Shown piece by piece: positions 32,590-41,059 of a DNA stretch of 64,000 nucleotides. The notes under the pieces are model-generated. The model made no database searches and had not been told where the DNA came from. It saw only the letters and a list, made by a program, of their open reading frames with translations. The DNA is from Nonomuraea coxensis DSM 45129 (GTDB lineage: Bacteria; Actinomycetota; Actinomycetes; Streptosporangiales; Streptosporangiaceae), in NCBI RefSeq assembly GCF_019397265.1, contig NZ_CP068985.1, forward strand, positions 4,382,501 to 4,446,500, read 5' to 3'. Both the position numbers and the translations under genes were made by a program. Position 1 is the first letter of the stretch. Each line of letters opens with the position of its first letter.

Positions 32590-33606
32590 GTGGCCGATGA
32601 CGAGGACGCGTTCGGCCGGCTCGTCGAGCGGCACCAGCGCGAGATACAGGTGCACTGTTACCGGATGCTGGGCTCGTTCGAGGAGGCCCAGGACCTGGCG
32701 CAGGAGACGTTCCTGCGGGCCTGGCGGGCCCGCGGGACGTTCCGGGGGGAGTCCACCTCACGGGCGTGGCTCTACAGGATCGCCACGAACGCCTGCCTGG
32801 ACTTCCTCGATCGGCAACGGCGCCGGCCCCTGACGCGCGAACGTGTGGACGGTCAGGAACCTCCGGCGGAGATTCCCTGGCTGCAGCCGTACCCGGACCA
32901 CCTGCTGGCCGTCGGCGCGTCCGGTGCCGGGGAGCCGGACGCCGCCGTCATCGGCAGGGAGACCATCGAACTGGCGTTCCTGGCCGCCGTCCAGCATCTG
33001 TCCCCCCGGCAGCGGGCGGTGCTGATCCTGCGCGACGTACTCGGCTGGCCGGCCAAGGAGACCGCCGCACAACTCGGCAGCAGCGTCGAATCCGTCAAGA
33101 GCGCCCTGAAACGGGCACGGTCCATCCTGCGTGCCCAGCTTCCGCCGCAGCGGCTCGGGTGGTCGCCCTCAAGGGTTCCGACCGAGAGCGAGCGCGAACT
33201 GCTGCGACGTCTCATGGACGCCCATGACCGGACGGACGCCGCCGCCTTCGCGAAGTTGCTGAGCGATGACGTGCGGATGATCATGCCGCCGCTGCCGTAC
33301 TGGTTCGCCGGCCGGGACGCGGTCGCGGCCTTCGCCGCGCAGGCGTTCGGCCCTGGCTCGCCGTTGTCCGGCGGACAGTGGCGCAGCGTGATCACGGGAG
33401 CGAACCTCCAGCCCGCGCTGGCCGCCTACTTTTGCGGGCCGGGCGAGCGCGAGTACCGCCCCCAGGCGCTCAACGTGCTGAGGATCGAGCACGGGCGGAT
33501 CGCCGAGATCACGGTCTTCGAGCCGAGGCTGTTCGCCGCCTTCGGGCTGCCCCCCGTGTGGCCGGCGGACGGTGCCCCCTTCTCGGAGCCTTCTCCGTCT
33601 CAATAG
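32590..33606 (+). CDS. ECF-type sigma factor with C-terminal SnoaL-like domain
   Basis: The 338-residue protein has sigma region 2 (FGRLVERHQREIQVHCYRMLGS, then DLAQETFLRAWR) and region 4 (LSPRQRAVLILRDVLGWPAKETAAQLGSS, given in parts). A C-terminal NTF2/SnoaL-like domain runs from about residue 205 (DAHDRTDAAAFAKLLSDDV). This is the SigG-like layout of actinobacterial ECF factors, which lack a classic anti-sigma factor and are modulated by the tail. GGGAG sets GTG 32590. A hairpin follows the stop. It may control its own cluster of FMN-protein genes. Confidence 0.9.
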   Translation: MADDEDAFGRLVERHQREIQVHCYRMLGSFEEAQDLAQETFLRAWRARGTFRGESTSRAWLYRIATNACLDFLDRQRRRPLTRERVDGQEPPAEIPWLQPYPDHLLAVGASGAGEPDAAVIGRETIELAFLAAVQHLSPRQRAVLILRDVLGWPAKETAAQLGSSVESVKSALKRARSILRAQLPPQRLGWSPSRVPTESERELLRRLMDAHDRTDAAAFAKLLSDDVRMIMPPLPYWFAGRDAVAAFAAQAFGPGSPLSGGQWRSVITGANLQPALAAYFCGPGEREYRPQALNVLRIEHGRIAEITVFEPRLFAAFGLPPVWPADGAPFSEPSPSQ

Positions 33607-33635
33607 GCGCCGGCCGCGACGGGCGCGGCCGGCGC
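33607..33635. terminator. 12-bp GC-rich stem-loop after the sigma gene
   Basis: GCGCCGGCCGCG, loop ACGGG, and the exact complement start immediately after the TAG stop of the sigma-factor gene. It may attenuate read-through into the next gene, 18 bp downstream. Confidence 0.6.
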
Positions 33636-33653
33636 AACGAGAGGAGTCTTCGC

Positions 33654-34175
33654 ATGATGACCGACGACCGTCCGGATGTCATGAGCCTGCCGCAGGGCGA
33701 CGTCCGCCTGCTGGACAGCCCCGTCGCGCGGCGCCTGCTCGCCTCGACCGAACTGGCGCGGGTGGCCTACGTCGCGGCCGACGGCACGCCCCGGGTGTTC
33801 CCCATGCTGTTCCACTGGACCGGCGCCGAGATCGTCCTGTCCACGTTCGCGGGGGCGCGGAAGATCGGGGCGCTCCGTGCCAGACCTGACATCGCCATCA
33901 CCATCGACAGGGCGTCCACGCCGCCCGAGACGCTCCTCGTCCGCGGGCGCGCGGAGGTCACCGACGTCGACGGGATCGTGCCGGAGTACGTGCTGGCCCA
34001 GCACCGCTACGCCGGGCCCGAGCAAGGCGCCGCCAACGTGGCGGCGGTGGACCACCCCGGGACGCGGATGGCCCGCATCGCCGTGCGCCCCGCGTGGGTC
34101 GGCGTCCTGGACTTCACCTCGCGCCTGCCGGGAGGCGTCAGCGCCGAGGAGTTCGAACACCGCGGCCGTTCGTGA
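33654..34175 (+). CDS. pyridoxamine 5'-phosphate oxidase-like (FMN split barrel) protein
   Basis: The 173-residue protein is of the same superfamily as the one at 32.0 kb but not a close copy: LASTELARVAYVAADGTPRV, then FPMLFHWTGAEIVLSTF, KIGALRARPDIAITID and a long RMARIAVRPAWVGVLDF end. It resembles actinobacterial FMN/F420-binding proteins that bind but may not turn over a substrate. GAGGAG lies seven bases before the first of two ATG codons at 33654. It is followed after 32 bp by an alpha/beta hydrolase gene. Confidence 0.82.
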   Translation: MMTDDRPDVMSLPQGDVRLLDSPVARRLLASTELARVAYVAADGTPRVFPMLFHWTGAEIVLSTFAGARKIGALRARPDIAITIDRASTPPETLLVRGRAEVTDVDGIVPEYVLAQHRYAGPEQGAANVAAVDHPGTRMARIAVRPAWVGVLDFTSRLPGGVSAEEFEHRGRS

Positions 34176-34207
34176 ACGCGTCCCCATCTCCTGTGAAGGG
34201 TTTTCGC

Positions 34208-34885
34208 ATGACCACCTTCGTGCTGATTCCGGGTGCCGCGGCCGACTCCCGGTACTGGCGCCTGACGGCCGCTGAGCTGAGCGCCCGGGGCCAGGACGTC
34301 GTCACACCCGATCTGCCCTGCGACGACGACTCGGCCACGCTGGACGACTACGCGGACACGGTGATCAAGGCCGTCGGCGCGCGTGCCGATGTGACCGTCG
34401 TCGCGCACTCCTTCGGCGGCTTCACCGCGCCGCTCGTCTGTGAACGCGTTCCCGCCAGGCGGCTCGTCCTGCTGGCCGGCATGGTGCCCGCCCCGGGCGA
34501 GCCCCCGGGGGAGTGGTGGACGAGCACCGGCTGGGAGGCGGCCCGGCGCGAGCAGGACGAGCGTGACGGCCGGGCCCCGGATGACGAGACCGCGCTGTTC
34601 TTCCACGATGTCCCGCCCCACGTCGCGGCCGAGGCGCGGAGGAACGTCCGCGACCAGTCCGCCACGCCCTTCGCCGCTCCGTGGCCGCTCGCCGCGTGGC
34701 CGTCCGCACCGACCGCTTTCCTGCTGTGCCGCGGCGATCGGTTCCTGCCGGCCACGTTCCTGCGTCGCGTCGTCCGTGAACGACTCGGCATCGTGCCGGA
34801 CGAGATCGACGGAGGCCACAACGTCGCTCTCAGCCGTCCGCGAGCCCTCGCTGACCGGCTGACGGCCTACCTGGCCGACCACTGA
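34208..34885 (+). CDS. alpha/beta hydrolase
   Basis: The 225-residue protein begins MTTFVLIPGAAADSRYW, has the nucleophile elbow AHSFGG near residue 66, and ends with GGHNVALSRP bearing the catalytic histidine. This is the small EstE/salicylate-esterase-like group found throughout actinobacteria, and the substrate is unknown. GAAGGG precedes ATG 34208. Its 3' end overlaps the convergent response-regulator gene by 19 bp. It is likely the last gene of the 31.3-34.9 kb run. Confidence 0.83.
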   Translation: MTTFVLIPGAAADSRYWRLTAAELSARGQDVVTPDLPCDDDSATLDDYADTVIKAVGARADVTVVAHSFGGFTAPLVCERVPARRLVLLAGMVPAPGEPPGEWWTSTGWEAARREQDERDGRAPDDETALFFHDVPPHVAAEARRNVRDQSATPFAAPWPLAAWPSAPTAFLLCRGDRFLPATFLRRVVRERLGIVPDEIDGGHNVALSRPRALADRLTAYLADH

Positions 34886-35577
34886 GGCGCCCCGGCGCCC
34901 TCGACCCGGGTTCGGGCCGAGGGCGCCGGCGGGGCGGCCTGCAAGTAGGCGAGCACGGCCAGCACGCGCCGGTTGTGATCGTCGGACGGCGGCAGGCCGA
35001 GCTTGGCGAAGATGCCGGTGGTGTGCTTGCCGATCGCCTTGTCCGTGACCTGGAACCGGGCGGCGATCGCCAGATTGGACAACCCCTCGGCCATCAACGC
35101 CAGCACCTCCCGCTCCCGGGGCGTCAGCTCACCCAGCGGCTCGTCCCGGCTGTGACGGCTCAGCAGCTGTGAGATCACCTCGGGATCCATCACGGTGCCG
35201 CCGGCGGCCACCTGACGCACCGCGTCCACGAACCGGTCGACGTCGCCGACGCGGTCCTTGAGCAGGTAACCCACCCCTTCGGGCCGGTCGGAGAGCAGTT
35301 CGCGGGCGTACAACTGCTCGACGTACTGCGACAGGATCAGCACCGGCAGCCCCGGCACCAGCCGCCGCGCCTCCAGGGCGGCGCGCAGCCCCTCGTCGGT
35401 GTGTCCGGGCGGCAGCCGCACATCGACGACGGCGACCTCCGGACGATCGTGAACGAGCGCGTCGAGCAGCATCGGAGCGTTGTCGACCGCCTTGACCACC
35501 TCGAAGCCGTACGCCGTCAGCAAACGGACCAGCCCGTCCCTGAGCAGGGCGAGATCTTCGGCTATGACCACGCGCAC
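34867..35577 (-). CDS. NarL/FixJ-type response regulator
   Basis: The 236-residue protein has a receiver domain (VRVVIAEDLALLRDGL, phosphoacceptor Asp in VAVVDVRLPPGHTD, Lys in YLLKDRVGD) and a LuxR-type helix-turn-helix (LTPREREVLALMAEGL, then NLAIAARFQVTDKAIGKH). GGAGG lies just before GTG 35577, inside the end of the kinase gene, so translation is coupled. The C-terminus is extended by about 20 residues. It is the partner of the kinase and probably controls the ABC exporter on the other side. Confidence 0.92.
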   Translation of the reverse strand: MRVVIAEDLALLRDGLVRLLTAYGFEVVKAVDNAPMLLDALVHDRPEVAVVDVRLPPGHTDEGLRAALEARRLVPGLPVLILSQYVEQLYARELLSDRPEGVGYLLKDRVGDVDRFVDAVRQVAAGGTVMDPEVISQLLSRHSRDEPLGELTPREREVLALMAEGLSNLAIAARFQVTDKAIGKHTTGIFAKLGLPPSDDHNRRVLAVLAYLQAAPPAPSARTRVEGAGAPQWSAR

Positions 35578-36737
35578 GGCACCTCCATGGTGAGTTCGGT
35601 GGGCCCGCCAGGAGGGCTGCTGACATCGAGCCGGCCGTCGAAGGCCGACAGCCGCGCCTCGATGCCCCGGATGCCGCTGCCGCCGGCCCGGCCGGCTCCG
35701 CCGCGGCCGTCGTCGCGCACCGTCACGCGCAGCAGGCCGCCCGCGCAGGACAGCCGCAGCCACGCGCGCGAGGCGCCGCTGTGCCTGGCCACGTTGGTGA
35801 GCGCCTCGGCGACGGCGAAGTACACCGCGGACTCGACCGGCGCCTCCAGCCGGCCCGGCAGCTCGATCTCGACGGTCACCGGCACCGGGCACAGCAGCGC
35901 GGCGGCCTGGACCGCCCCGGCCAGGCCGCGGTCGGTCAGCACCGGAGGGTGGATGCCGCGCACCACGTCACGCAGGTCGGTGAGCGCCTGGCCGGCGATC
36001 TCCCTGGCCTCGTCGATCATCAGCCGGGCCTGGGCGCCGTCGCGGGCGTCGCGGGCCAGGCCCAGGTTCATCCGGATCGCGATCAGCTTGGCCTGGGCGC
36101 CGTCGTGCAGGTCGCGTTCGATCCGGCGCAACTCGGCCGCCTGGGCGTCCACCACCACGGCCCGCGACTCGGTCAGCTGCCGGATGCGCGCGGCCGGGGT
36201 CGCGTCCGGCAGGAGCAGCCTCGCCGCGAGCCACGCCTGCGCGGTGCGCAGCACGGGCACCGCCATGACGGTGATCAGCGCGATGGCGACGACGGCCACG
36301 CTGAAGGCGAACGTCGTCAGGCCGCCGGTCACGACCACCTGCACCCGCGAGAAGATGTGGTCGAACGCGGCCAGCAGCGCCCAGAGGACGAGCGCCGGGC
36401 CGGGCCAGGTGAGGCCGTGCACGACCAGCCACGCCAGTTCCCGCCAGGTTCCCGCGTCCTGCGGCGCGACGGCCGGCGGGACGCGCGGGCTCCCGTGCCA
36501 CCGGTACGCCCGGTCGCCGGCCGGATCGAGCACCCGGCTCGCCCAGTCACGCTGCAGCCGCGCCAGAGACCGCACCAGTGCCGGCACGCGGGCCAGCGGC
36601 GGCAGGCCGAGTCCGGCCACCGGGACCAGCGCGAGGCTCACCAGCAGCATGGCGAGCAGCGCCAGGGCGGCCACGCCCGTGGCGGCGTTGAGCAGCAGCC
36701 CACCCCCTGCGGCGATGAGGTGTCGAAGGCCGGTCAT
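35562..36737 (-). CDS. DesK/NarX-type sensor histidine kinase
   Basis: The 391-residue protein has four or so N-terminal membrane helices (two between residues 5 and 50, two between about 120 and 185). Next is the HisKA_3 dimerisation motif RIERDLHDGAQAKLIAIRMNL with the phosphorylated His, and an HATPase domain (AEALTNVARHSGA, VRDDGRGG, GIRGIEARL). The ATG at 36737 is used; the open frame to 36833 is not family-like. No large extracellular domain is present, so membrane stress is the likely signal. It is divergent from the ABC transporter genes. Confidence 0.9.
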   Translation of the reverse strand: MTGLRHLIAAGGGLLLNAATGVAALALLAMLLVSLALVPVAGLGLPPLARVPALVRSLARLQRDWASRVLDPAGDRAYRWHGSPRVPPAVAPQDAGTWRELAWLVVHGLTWPGPALVLWALLAAFDHIFSRVQVVVTGGLTTFAFSVAVVAIALITVMAVPVLRTAQAWLAARLLLPDATPAARIRQLTESRAVVVDAQAAELRRIERDLHDGAQAKLIAIRMNLGLARDARDGAQARLMIDEAREIAGQALTDLRDVVRGIHPPVLTDRGLAGAVQAAALLCPVPVTVEIELPGRLEAPVESAVYFAVAEALTNVARHSGASRAWLRLSCAGGLLRVTVRDDGRGGAGRAGGSGIRGIEARLSAFDGRLDVSSPPGGPTELTMEVPCAWS

Positions 36738-36894
36738 GCCAGGAGTCTGCCCGATGCGCGGCGTCCGGTCGGTAGGTCCAGACCTACCTCCGGAGGTGGG
36801 AATCCTCGCCCCGGCCGGTGGGCGCACCCCCATCGAGATCGGCGGCCGGAGCCGCGAGGCTGGCGGCCGTCATCGGAAGAAGGGAGGGCGGACC

Positions 36895-37812
36895 GTGATC
36901 GAAGTGAGCGGGCTGACCATGAGATACGGCGGCAGGGTCGCCGTGGACGACCTGACGTTCACCGTGAGACCCGGGCTGGTGACCGGCTTCCTCGGCCCGA
37001 ACGGCGCGGGCAAGTCCACCACCCTGCGCATCGTGCTCGGCCTGGAGGTTCCCTGCGCGGGCAAGGCCCTGGTGAACGGCCGTCCGTACGCGTCCCTGCG
37101 CAGGCCCATGCGCTCCGTGGGAGCGCTGCTCGACGCCGGGGCGGTGCACGGGGGCCGCAGCGCGCGGGCGCATCTCGCCTGCCTGGCCCGCAGCAACGGC
37201 ATCGGCCGTGCCCGGGTGGCCGCCGTGCTCGACCAGGTCGGCCTGACCGGCGTCGCCGGCGAGCGGATCGGCGGCTTCTCGCTGGGCATGCGGCAACGCC
37301 TGGGGATCGGCGCGGCGCTCCTCGGCGACCCGGGGGTGCTGATGTTCGACGAGCCGCTGAACGGTCTCGACCCGGAGGGCATCCGCTGGCTGCGCGACCT
37401 GCTGCGCTCGCTGGCCGGCGAGGGCCGCACCGTGCTGCTGTCCAGCCACCTGATGAACGAGATGGCGCTCACCGCCGACCACGTCATCGTCATCGGACGG
37501 GGCCGGCTGGTCGCTGACGCCCCCGTCGGCGCCCTGGCCGTCCGCTTCCAGCGCGACGTGCTGGTCCGCACGCCCGACCCCACCCGCCTCGCCGCCGTTC
37601 TGCGCGCGCACGGCGCGACGGTGACCGCCGAGGACGACGGCGCCCTGTCGGTACGCGATCTCGACGCGGCCAGGATCGGCGCACTGGCGCTCGGCGGCGG
37701 CGTGGCGCTGTCCGAGCTGTCCCCGCGCGGCGCCTCCCTGGAGGAGGCGTTCATGCGGCTCACCGAGGACAGCACGGAATACCGGGCCGGCGCCGGGGAG
37801 GCGGTCCGATGA
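36895..37812 (+). CDS. ABC transporter ATP-binding protein (exporter type)
   Basis: The 305-residue ATPase has Walker A GPNGAGKST, the Q-loop region, the signature FSLGMRQRLGIG, Walker B VLMFDEPLNGLDPEG and switch histidine LSSHLMNE. The class resembles bacitracin/lantibiotic-type exporters (BcrA). GGGAGG precedes GTG 36895. It overlaps the next gene by four bases (ATGA), so the pair works together. The two-component genes are divergent, a common arrangement in antibiotic or envelope-stress resistance. Confidence 0.93.
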   Translation: MIEVSGLTMRYGGRVAVDDLTFTVRPGLVTGFLGPNGAGKSTTLRIVLGLEVPCAGKALVNGRPYASLRRPMRSVGALLDAGAVHGGRSARAHLACLARSNGIGRARVAAVLDQVGLTGVAGERIGGFSLGMRQRLGIGAALLGDPGVLMFDEPLNGLDPEGIRWLRDLLRSLAGEGRTVLLSSHLMNEMALTADHVIVIGRGRLVADAPVGALAVRFQRDVLVRTPDPTRLAAVLRAHGATVTAEDDGALSVRDLDAARIGALALGGGVALSELSPRGASLEEAFMRLTEDSTEYRAGAGEAVR

Positions 37813-40034
37813 CGGATGTGATCGCCTCGGAGTGGCTCAAGCTGCGCTCGCTCCGCTCGAACCTCCACCTGCTGGCCTGCTCGGTGGCGGCCGTCCTGGC
37901 CTGCGCCGGCGTGGCGTTCATGATCGGCCGCGGGTTCGACCACCAGTCGCCCGACGAGCGGATGGCCTTCGCCGGCAACGGCGACGGCCTCGGCAACGGG
38001 ATCGCGGTCGCCTACTTCGTGTTCGCCACGCTGGGCGCGCTGGCGATCACCTCCGAGTACAGCACCGGGATGATCCGGACGAGCCTGGTGGCCATGCCGC
38101 GCCGGCACGTGTTGTTGCTGGCCAAGATCCCGGCGCTGGCCGTGGTCACGCTGGTGGCGGGTCAGGTCCTGGCCTTCGCCATGCACGCGGCCGCCATGGC
38201 GGTGCTCGGCGACCGGGCCGGCCAGGTGCTTCGTGACGGCCGGACGCTGGGCACGCCCTTGCCGGAGCCGGGCGTGCTCGCCTCGGTGAGCGCCGCCGGA
38301 CTGTCGATGGCGGCGTTGGCCCTGATCGGGCTGGGCGTCGGGGCAGCCGTCCGCTCCACCCCTGGGGCCCTGGTCGTGCTGACCGTGATCATCGTGGTGC
38401 TGCCGGTGGCGGCCAGGACGTTGCCCTCGCCGCTGCGGGCCCGGGCCGGCTCGTTCATGATCGAGAACTTGCCGCTCCAGATCGCGGGGGTGGGCGGCGG
38501 GCTGCTGCCGCCCGCGGGCGCGGCGGGGCTGCTGGCCGCGTACGTGATCGCCGCGCTGACGGCGGGCGCGACGGCGATCGCGTCGAAAGGCGGCCGGATC
38601 AAGGCCCTGGCCGCCGGCGTGGCCGCCACGGTCCTGGTGGCGGCGGTGCCCGCCGCCGCGTCCGCCTCGCCGCGCTCCGGCCCGTCCCCGCTGGACTGGA
38701 CGGCCTGCGCGGACAAGGAGATGAGGTGCGCCTCGATCGAGGTGCCCGTGGACTGGTCGAAGCCGTCCGGCAGGAAGATCCGCCTGACCGCCGGCATGCT
38801 GCCGCACACCGGCGCGGAACGCCGGATCGGCGCGGTGTTCGCGGTCCCCGGCGGGCCGGGCGGCTCAGGGGTCAAGGACCTGAGCACGTACGCGGGCAGC
38901 TTCTCCGACCTGCGCGGACGCTTCGACATCGTCACCGTCGAACCGCGCAACACCGTCGACAAGGGCGTGCTGCCGTACGAGTGCCTGATCAGCGGGCCGT
39001 GGATCGCCCTGCCCGGCAGCCCCGCCGAGTACGCCGAGCAGGGCCGCCGCAACCGGGAGGCCGCGCAGCGCTGCCGCGCCGCCGACCCGGAGTACTTCGA
39101 CCACCTCGACTCGGCGTCCGTGGCCCGTGACATGGAGGCGATCCGCGTCGCGCTGGGGGAGGAGCGGCTGAGCTTCATCGGCTCCTCCTACGGCGGCATC
39201 CCTGCCATCACCTACGCCCGCCTGTTCCCCGCCCGCGTCCGCGCGGTGGTCCTCGACGGCACGGCGAGCCCGGCCATGGACCGCGCGGAGAGCAGGCTCG
39301 GCAGCGAGAGGGCCTTCGCGCGCTTCGCCGCCTGGTGCGCGGCGACGACCGCCTGCGCCCTGCACGGCCAGGACGTCGGCCAGGTCTGGCGGGCGCTGAT
39401 CGAACGGGCCGACCGCTCGCCGATCCCGGTCAGGGCGGAGCCGCCGGTCGCCTACAGCGGGTTCGACCTCAAGGAGGCCGCCGCTCCCAGCATCATCGCG
39501 CCTGGCCGGAAACCCGAACATCCGCGCTGGGCGCAGCTCGCCGAAGCGATCGAACGCGCCGTGGGCGGCGACGCCTCCGGATTCGCCGGCTACGTCCGGC
39601 AGGGCACGTACAGCCTCAAGGTCCCCTCCCCGGTCGGCATGAACATGACCCACTGCCCAGACGGCATGGGCTACGGCTCCTACGAGGAGTACCGCGAACA
39701 GCGCCGCAAGGCGGAGCGGCTGCTGCCCAACCTCTCCGGCATCGAGTCGTGGCACCCGCTCGGCTGCGTCGGCTGGCCCAGCCCCGTCACCAACCCGTTC
39801 GAACCGCTGCCCGCCCAGGGGTTGCCGCCGTTCCTCGGCGTCGGCTCCCGGACGGACTTCGACGGGGCCGCCGACATCGTACGGCGCGTCCCCGGCTCGG
39901 CGGCGCTCCTGCACGACGGGGACGGCCACGCGCTCTACAACAGCGGCGTCACGTGCGTCGTCGGCCACGTCAACCGCTACCTGACGAGCCTGCGCCTGCC
40001 TCCCCCCGGCACCGTCTGCCGCCCCGTCGAGTGA
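37809..40034 (+). CDS. fusion of ABC-2 permease and secreted-type alpha/beta hydrolase (TAP-like)
   Basis: One 741-residue frame joins two families. Residues 1-265 are an ABC-2 permease (VIASEWLKLRSLRSN start, about six helices). Residues 270-295 form a further hydrophobic segment ending AAASASP, like a signal peptide. From 296 on is a tripeptidyl-aminopeptidase-like hydrolase: PGGPGGSG oxyanion loop, GSSYGG with Ser460, late DGDGHALY histidine and the TAP-like tail with GVTCVVGHVNRYL. Seven membrane crossings would place the hydrolase outside. No ATG or GTG with a ribosome site is seen at the junction. It is translationally coupled to the ATPase gene. Confidence 0.85.
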   Translation: MTDVIASEWLKLRSLRSNLHLLACSVAAVLACAGVAFMIGRGFDHQSPDERMAFAGNGDGLGNGIAVAYFVFATLGALAITSEYSTGMIRTSLVAMPRRHVLLLAKIPALAVVTLVAGQVLAFAMHAAAMAVLGDRAGQVLRDGRTLGTPLPEPGVLASVSAAGLSMAALALIGLGVGAAVRSTPGALVVLTVIIVVLPVAARTLPSPLRARAGSFMIENLPLQIAGVGGGLLPPAGAAGLLAAYVIAALTAGATAIASKGGRIKALAAGVAATVLVAAVPAAASASPRSGPSPLDWTACADKEMRCASIEVPVDWSKPSGRKIRLTAGMLPHTGAERRIGAVFAVPGGPGGSGVKDLSTYAGSFSDLRGRFDIVTVEPRNTVDKGVLPYECLISGPWIALPGSPAEYAEQGRRNREAAQRCRAADPEYFDHLDSASVARDMEAIRVALGEERLSFIGSSYGGIPAITYARLFPARVRAVVLDGTASPAMDRAESRLGSERAFARFAAWCAATTACALHGQDVGQVWRALIERADRSPIPVRAEPPVAYSGFDLKEAAAPSIIAPGRKPEHPRWAQLAEAIERAVGGDASGFAGYVRQGTYSLKVPSPVGMNMTHCPDGMGYGSYEEYREQRRKAERLLPNLSGIESWHPLGCVGWPSPVTNPFEPLPAQGLPPFLGVGSRTDFDGAADIVRRVPGSAALLHDGDGHALYNSGVTCVVGHVNRYLTSLRLPPPGTVCRPVE

Positions 40035-40039
40035 GGCTC

Positions 40040-40420
40040 AGCTCGCGGGGGGCCTGCCCGCCGCAGAACACCTCCTTGAGAAGATCGTCCAGCGCCTTCG
40101 GGAGCGCCTGCGCCAGATCGGGTGCGGCGTTCCCGTAGGTGATCGAGGCGGACAGCGTCTTCCTGCCGTCGGGGGTGCCGTACATCACCGACACGTAGCC
40201 CCCGCTGTGCTGCCGTTGTGAGGGAGGACAGTGCCGCAGCCGGGGCCCAGATCCTGCACGGACACCCCCAGACCGTAGACGAGGGTGCCGCTCCCGGGGT
40301 GCGGCTCGCGCATCTCGGCCGGCAGCCGGGCGGGCAGGAGCCTGCCACGGTTCAGCGCGGAGAAGAACGTGTGGAGTCCTTGGTGGTGGAGATCATGTCA
40401 CCGGCCGTTCGTGGGCGGCT
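40040..40420 (-). pseudogene. serine hydrolase (class C beta-lactamase-like) remnant
   Basis: Pieces in different frames spell the C-terminal third of a D-Ala-D-Ala carboxypeptidase-like protein: TAGDMISTTKD near 40400, then FFSALNRGRLLPARLPAEM and VSVQDLGPGCGTVLPHNGS with the HxG motif. A shift to another frame then gives SVMYGTPDGRKTLSASITY and KALDDLLKEVFCGGQ. At least two frameshifts are present, and the SxxK and YxN parts are absent. It is convergent with the permease-hydrolase fusion and ends within a few bases of it. Confidence 0.75.
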
Positions 40421-40524
40421 TCGCGCTCGCGCCGAGCTCGCGCCGCCCGGCGCTGCCTGCCCAATCGCCCCGCTCGGCGCTGCCGCCGGCGCTGCTGGAG
40501 CGGTGCGCGCGGGCAGCGACGGCT

Positions 40525-40674
40525 TCACCGCGCCGGCTGCCGGGCGGTGACGCTGTCCTGGTCGGTGAACAGGAAGACCGCCAGGGTGCGCGCGGCCATG
40601 CGCCGCAGTCCGCCTTCGATCAGCGTCAGGGCCAGCCGTTCCGCCGCCTGCCACCGCCCATTCCGGCCGTTCAC
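40525..40674 (-). pseudogene. truncated GbsR/MarR-type regulator
   Basis: The 49-residue frame starts at GTG 40674 with a strong AAGGAGG site. It reads RNGRWQAAERLALTLIEGGL then RRMAARTLAVFLFTDQDSVTA before stopping. This is the first part of a GbsR-like winged-helix protein, cut before the recognition helix. The tail after TA is unrelated. The promoter and operator dyads upstream are intact. The remainder was probably lost in the deletion that left the hydrolase fragment next to it. Confidence 0.65.
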
Positions 40675-40710
40675 GTGCTCGCCTCCTTGAGGGACATCAG
40701 GATACCGAAA

Positions 40711-40769
40711 CTCGCGAGACTTCAGAAATTTCTGAAAAGTCGGTATATTCCTCGTATCGGCCTCGCGAG
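40711..40769. promoter_or_regulatory. operator-like dyads upstream of the broken GbsR/MarR gene
   Basis: TTCAGAAATTTCTGAA at 40721-40736 is a perfect 16-bp palindrome and AT-rich against the background. CTCGCGAG occurs on each side at 40711-40718 and 40762-40769. GTATATTCC between them could serve as a -10. The remaining 40770-41059 holds no gene I can support. Confidence 0.6.
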
Positions 40770-41059
40770 AGGTTCGATGGTGTGCCGGGAAGCCTGGTCG
40801 GCGGCGTGACCTCTCATCGACGTCGGCAGAAAGGCGACCGGCCATGGCCTTGCTGCTCAGCAGGTTGCACGCGCGCTCGGCCAACCCCCACGTCGCCTGC
40901 CCGCCCGGTCGAGGTGGGCGACGACATCGTCCGGCTCTGCGAACCCCGGCCACCGCATCCGGCCCCAGATCCCCAGCGACGCCCACCACCCCGCGGGCGG
41001 GCGCGGCCTGCGCACCTCGGGACACGGCGTCTCCCCGACCACATCACTCCAGGAGCAAC

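Noticed and set aside
40857..41042. Minus-strand frame in the gap before the epimerase gene
   Set aside because: It contains a protein-like stretch but no start site, no match to a known family and no conserved context; it may be another remnant but cannot be supported.
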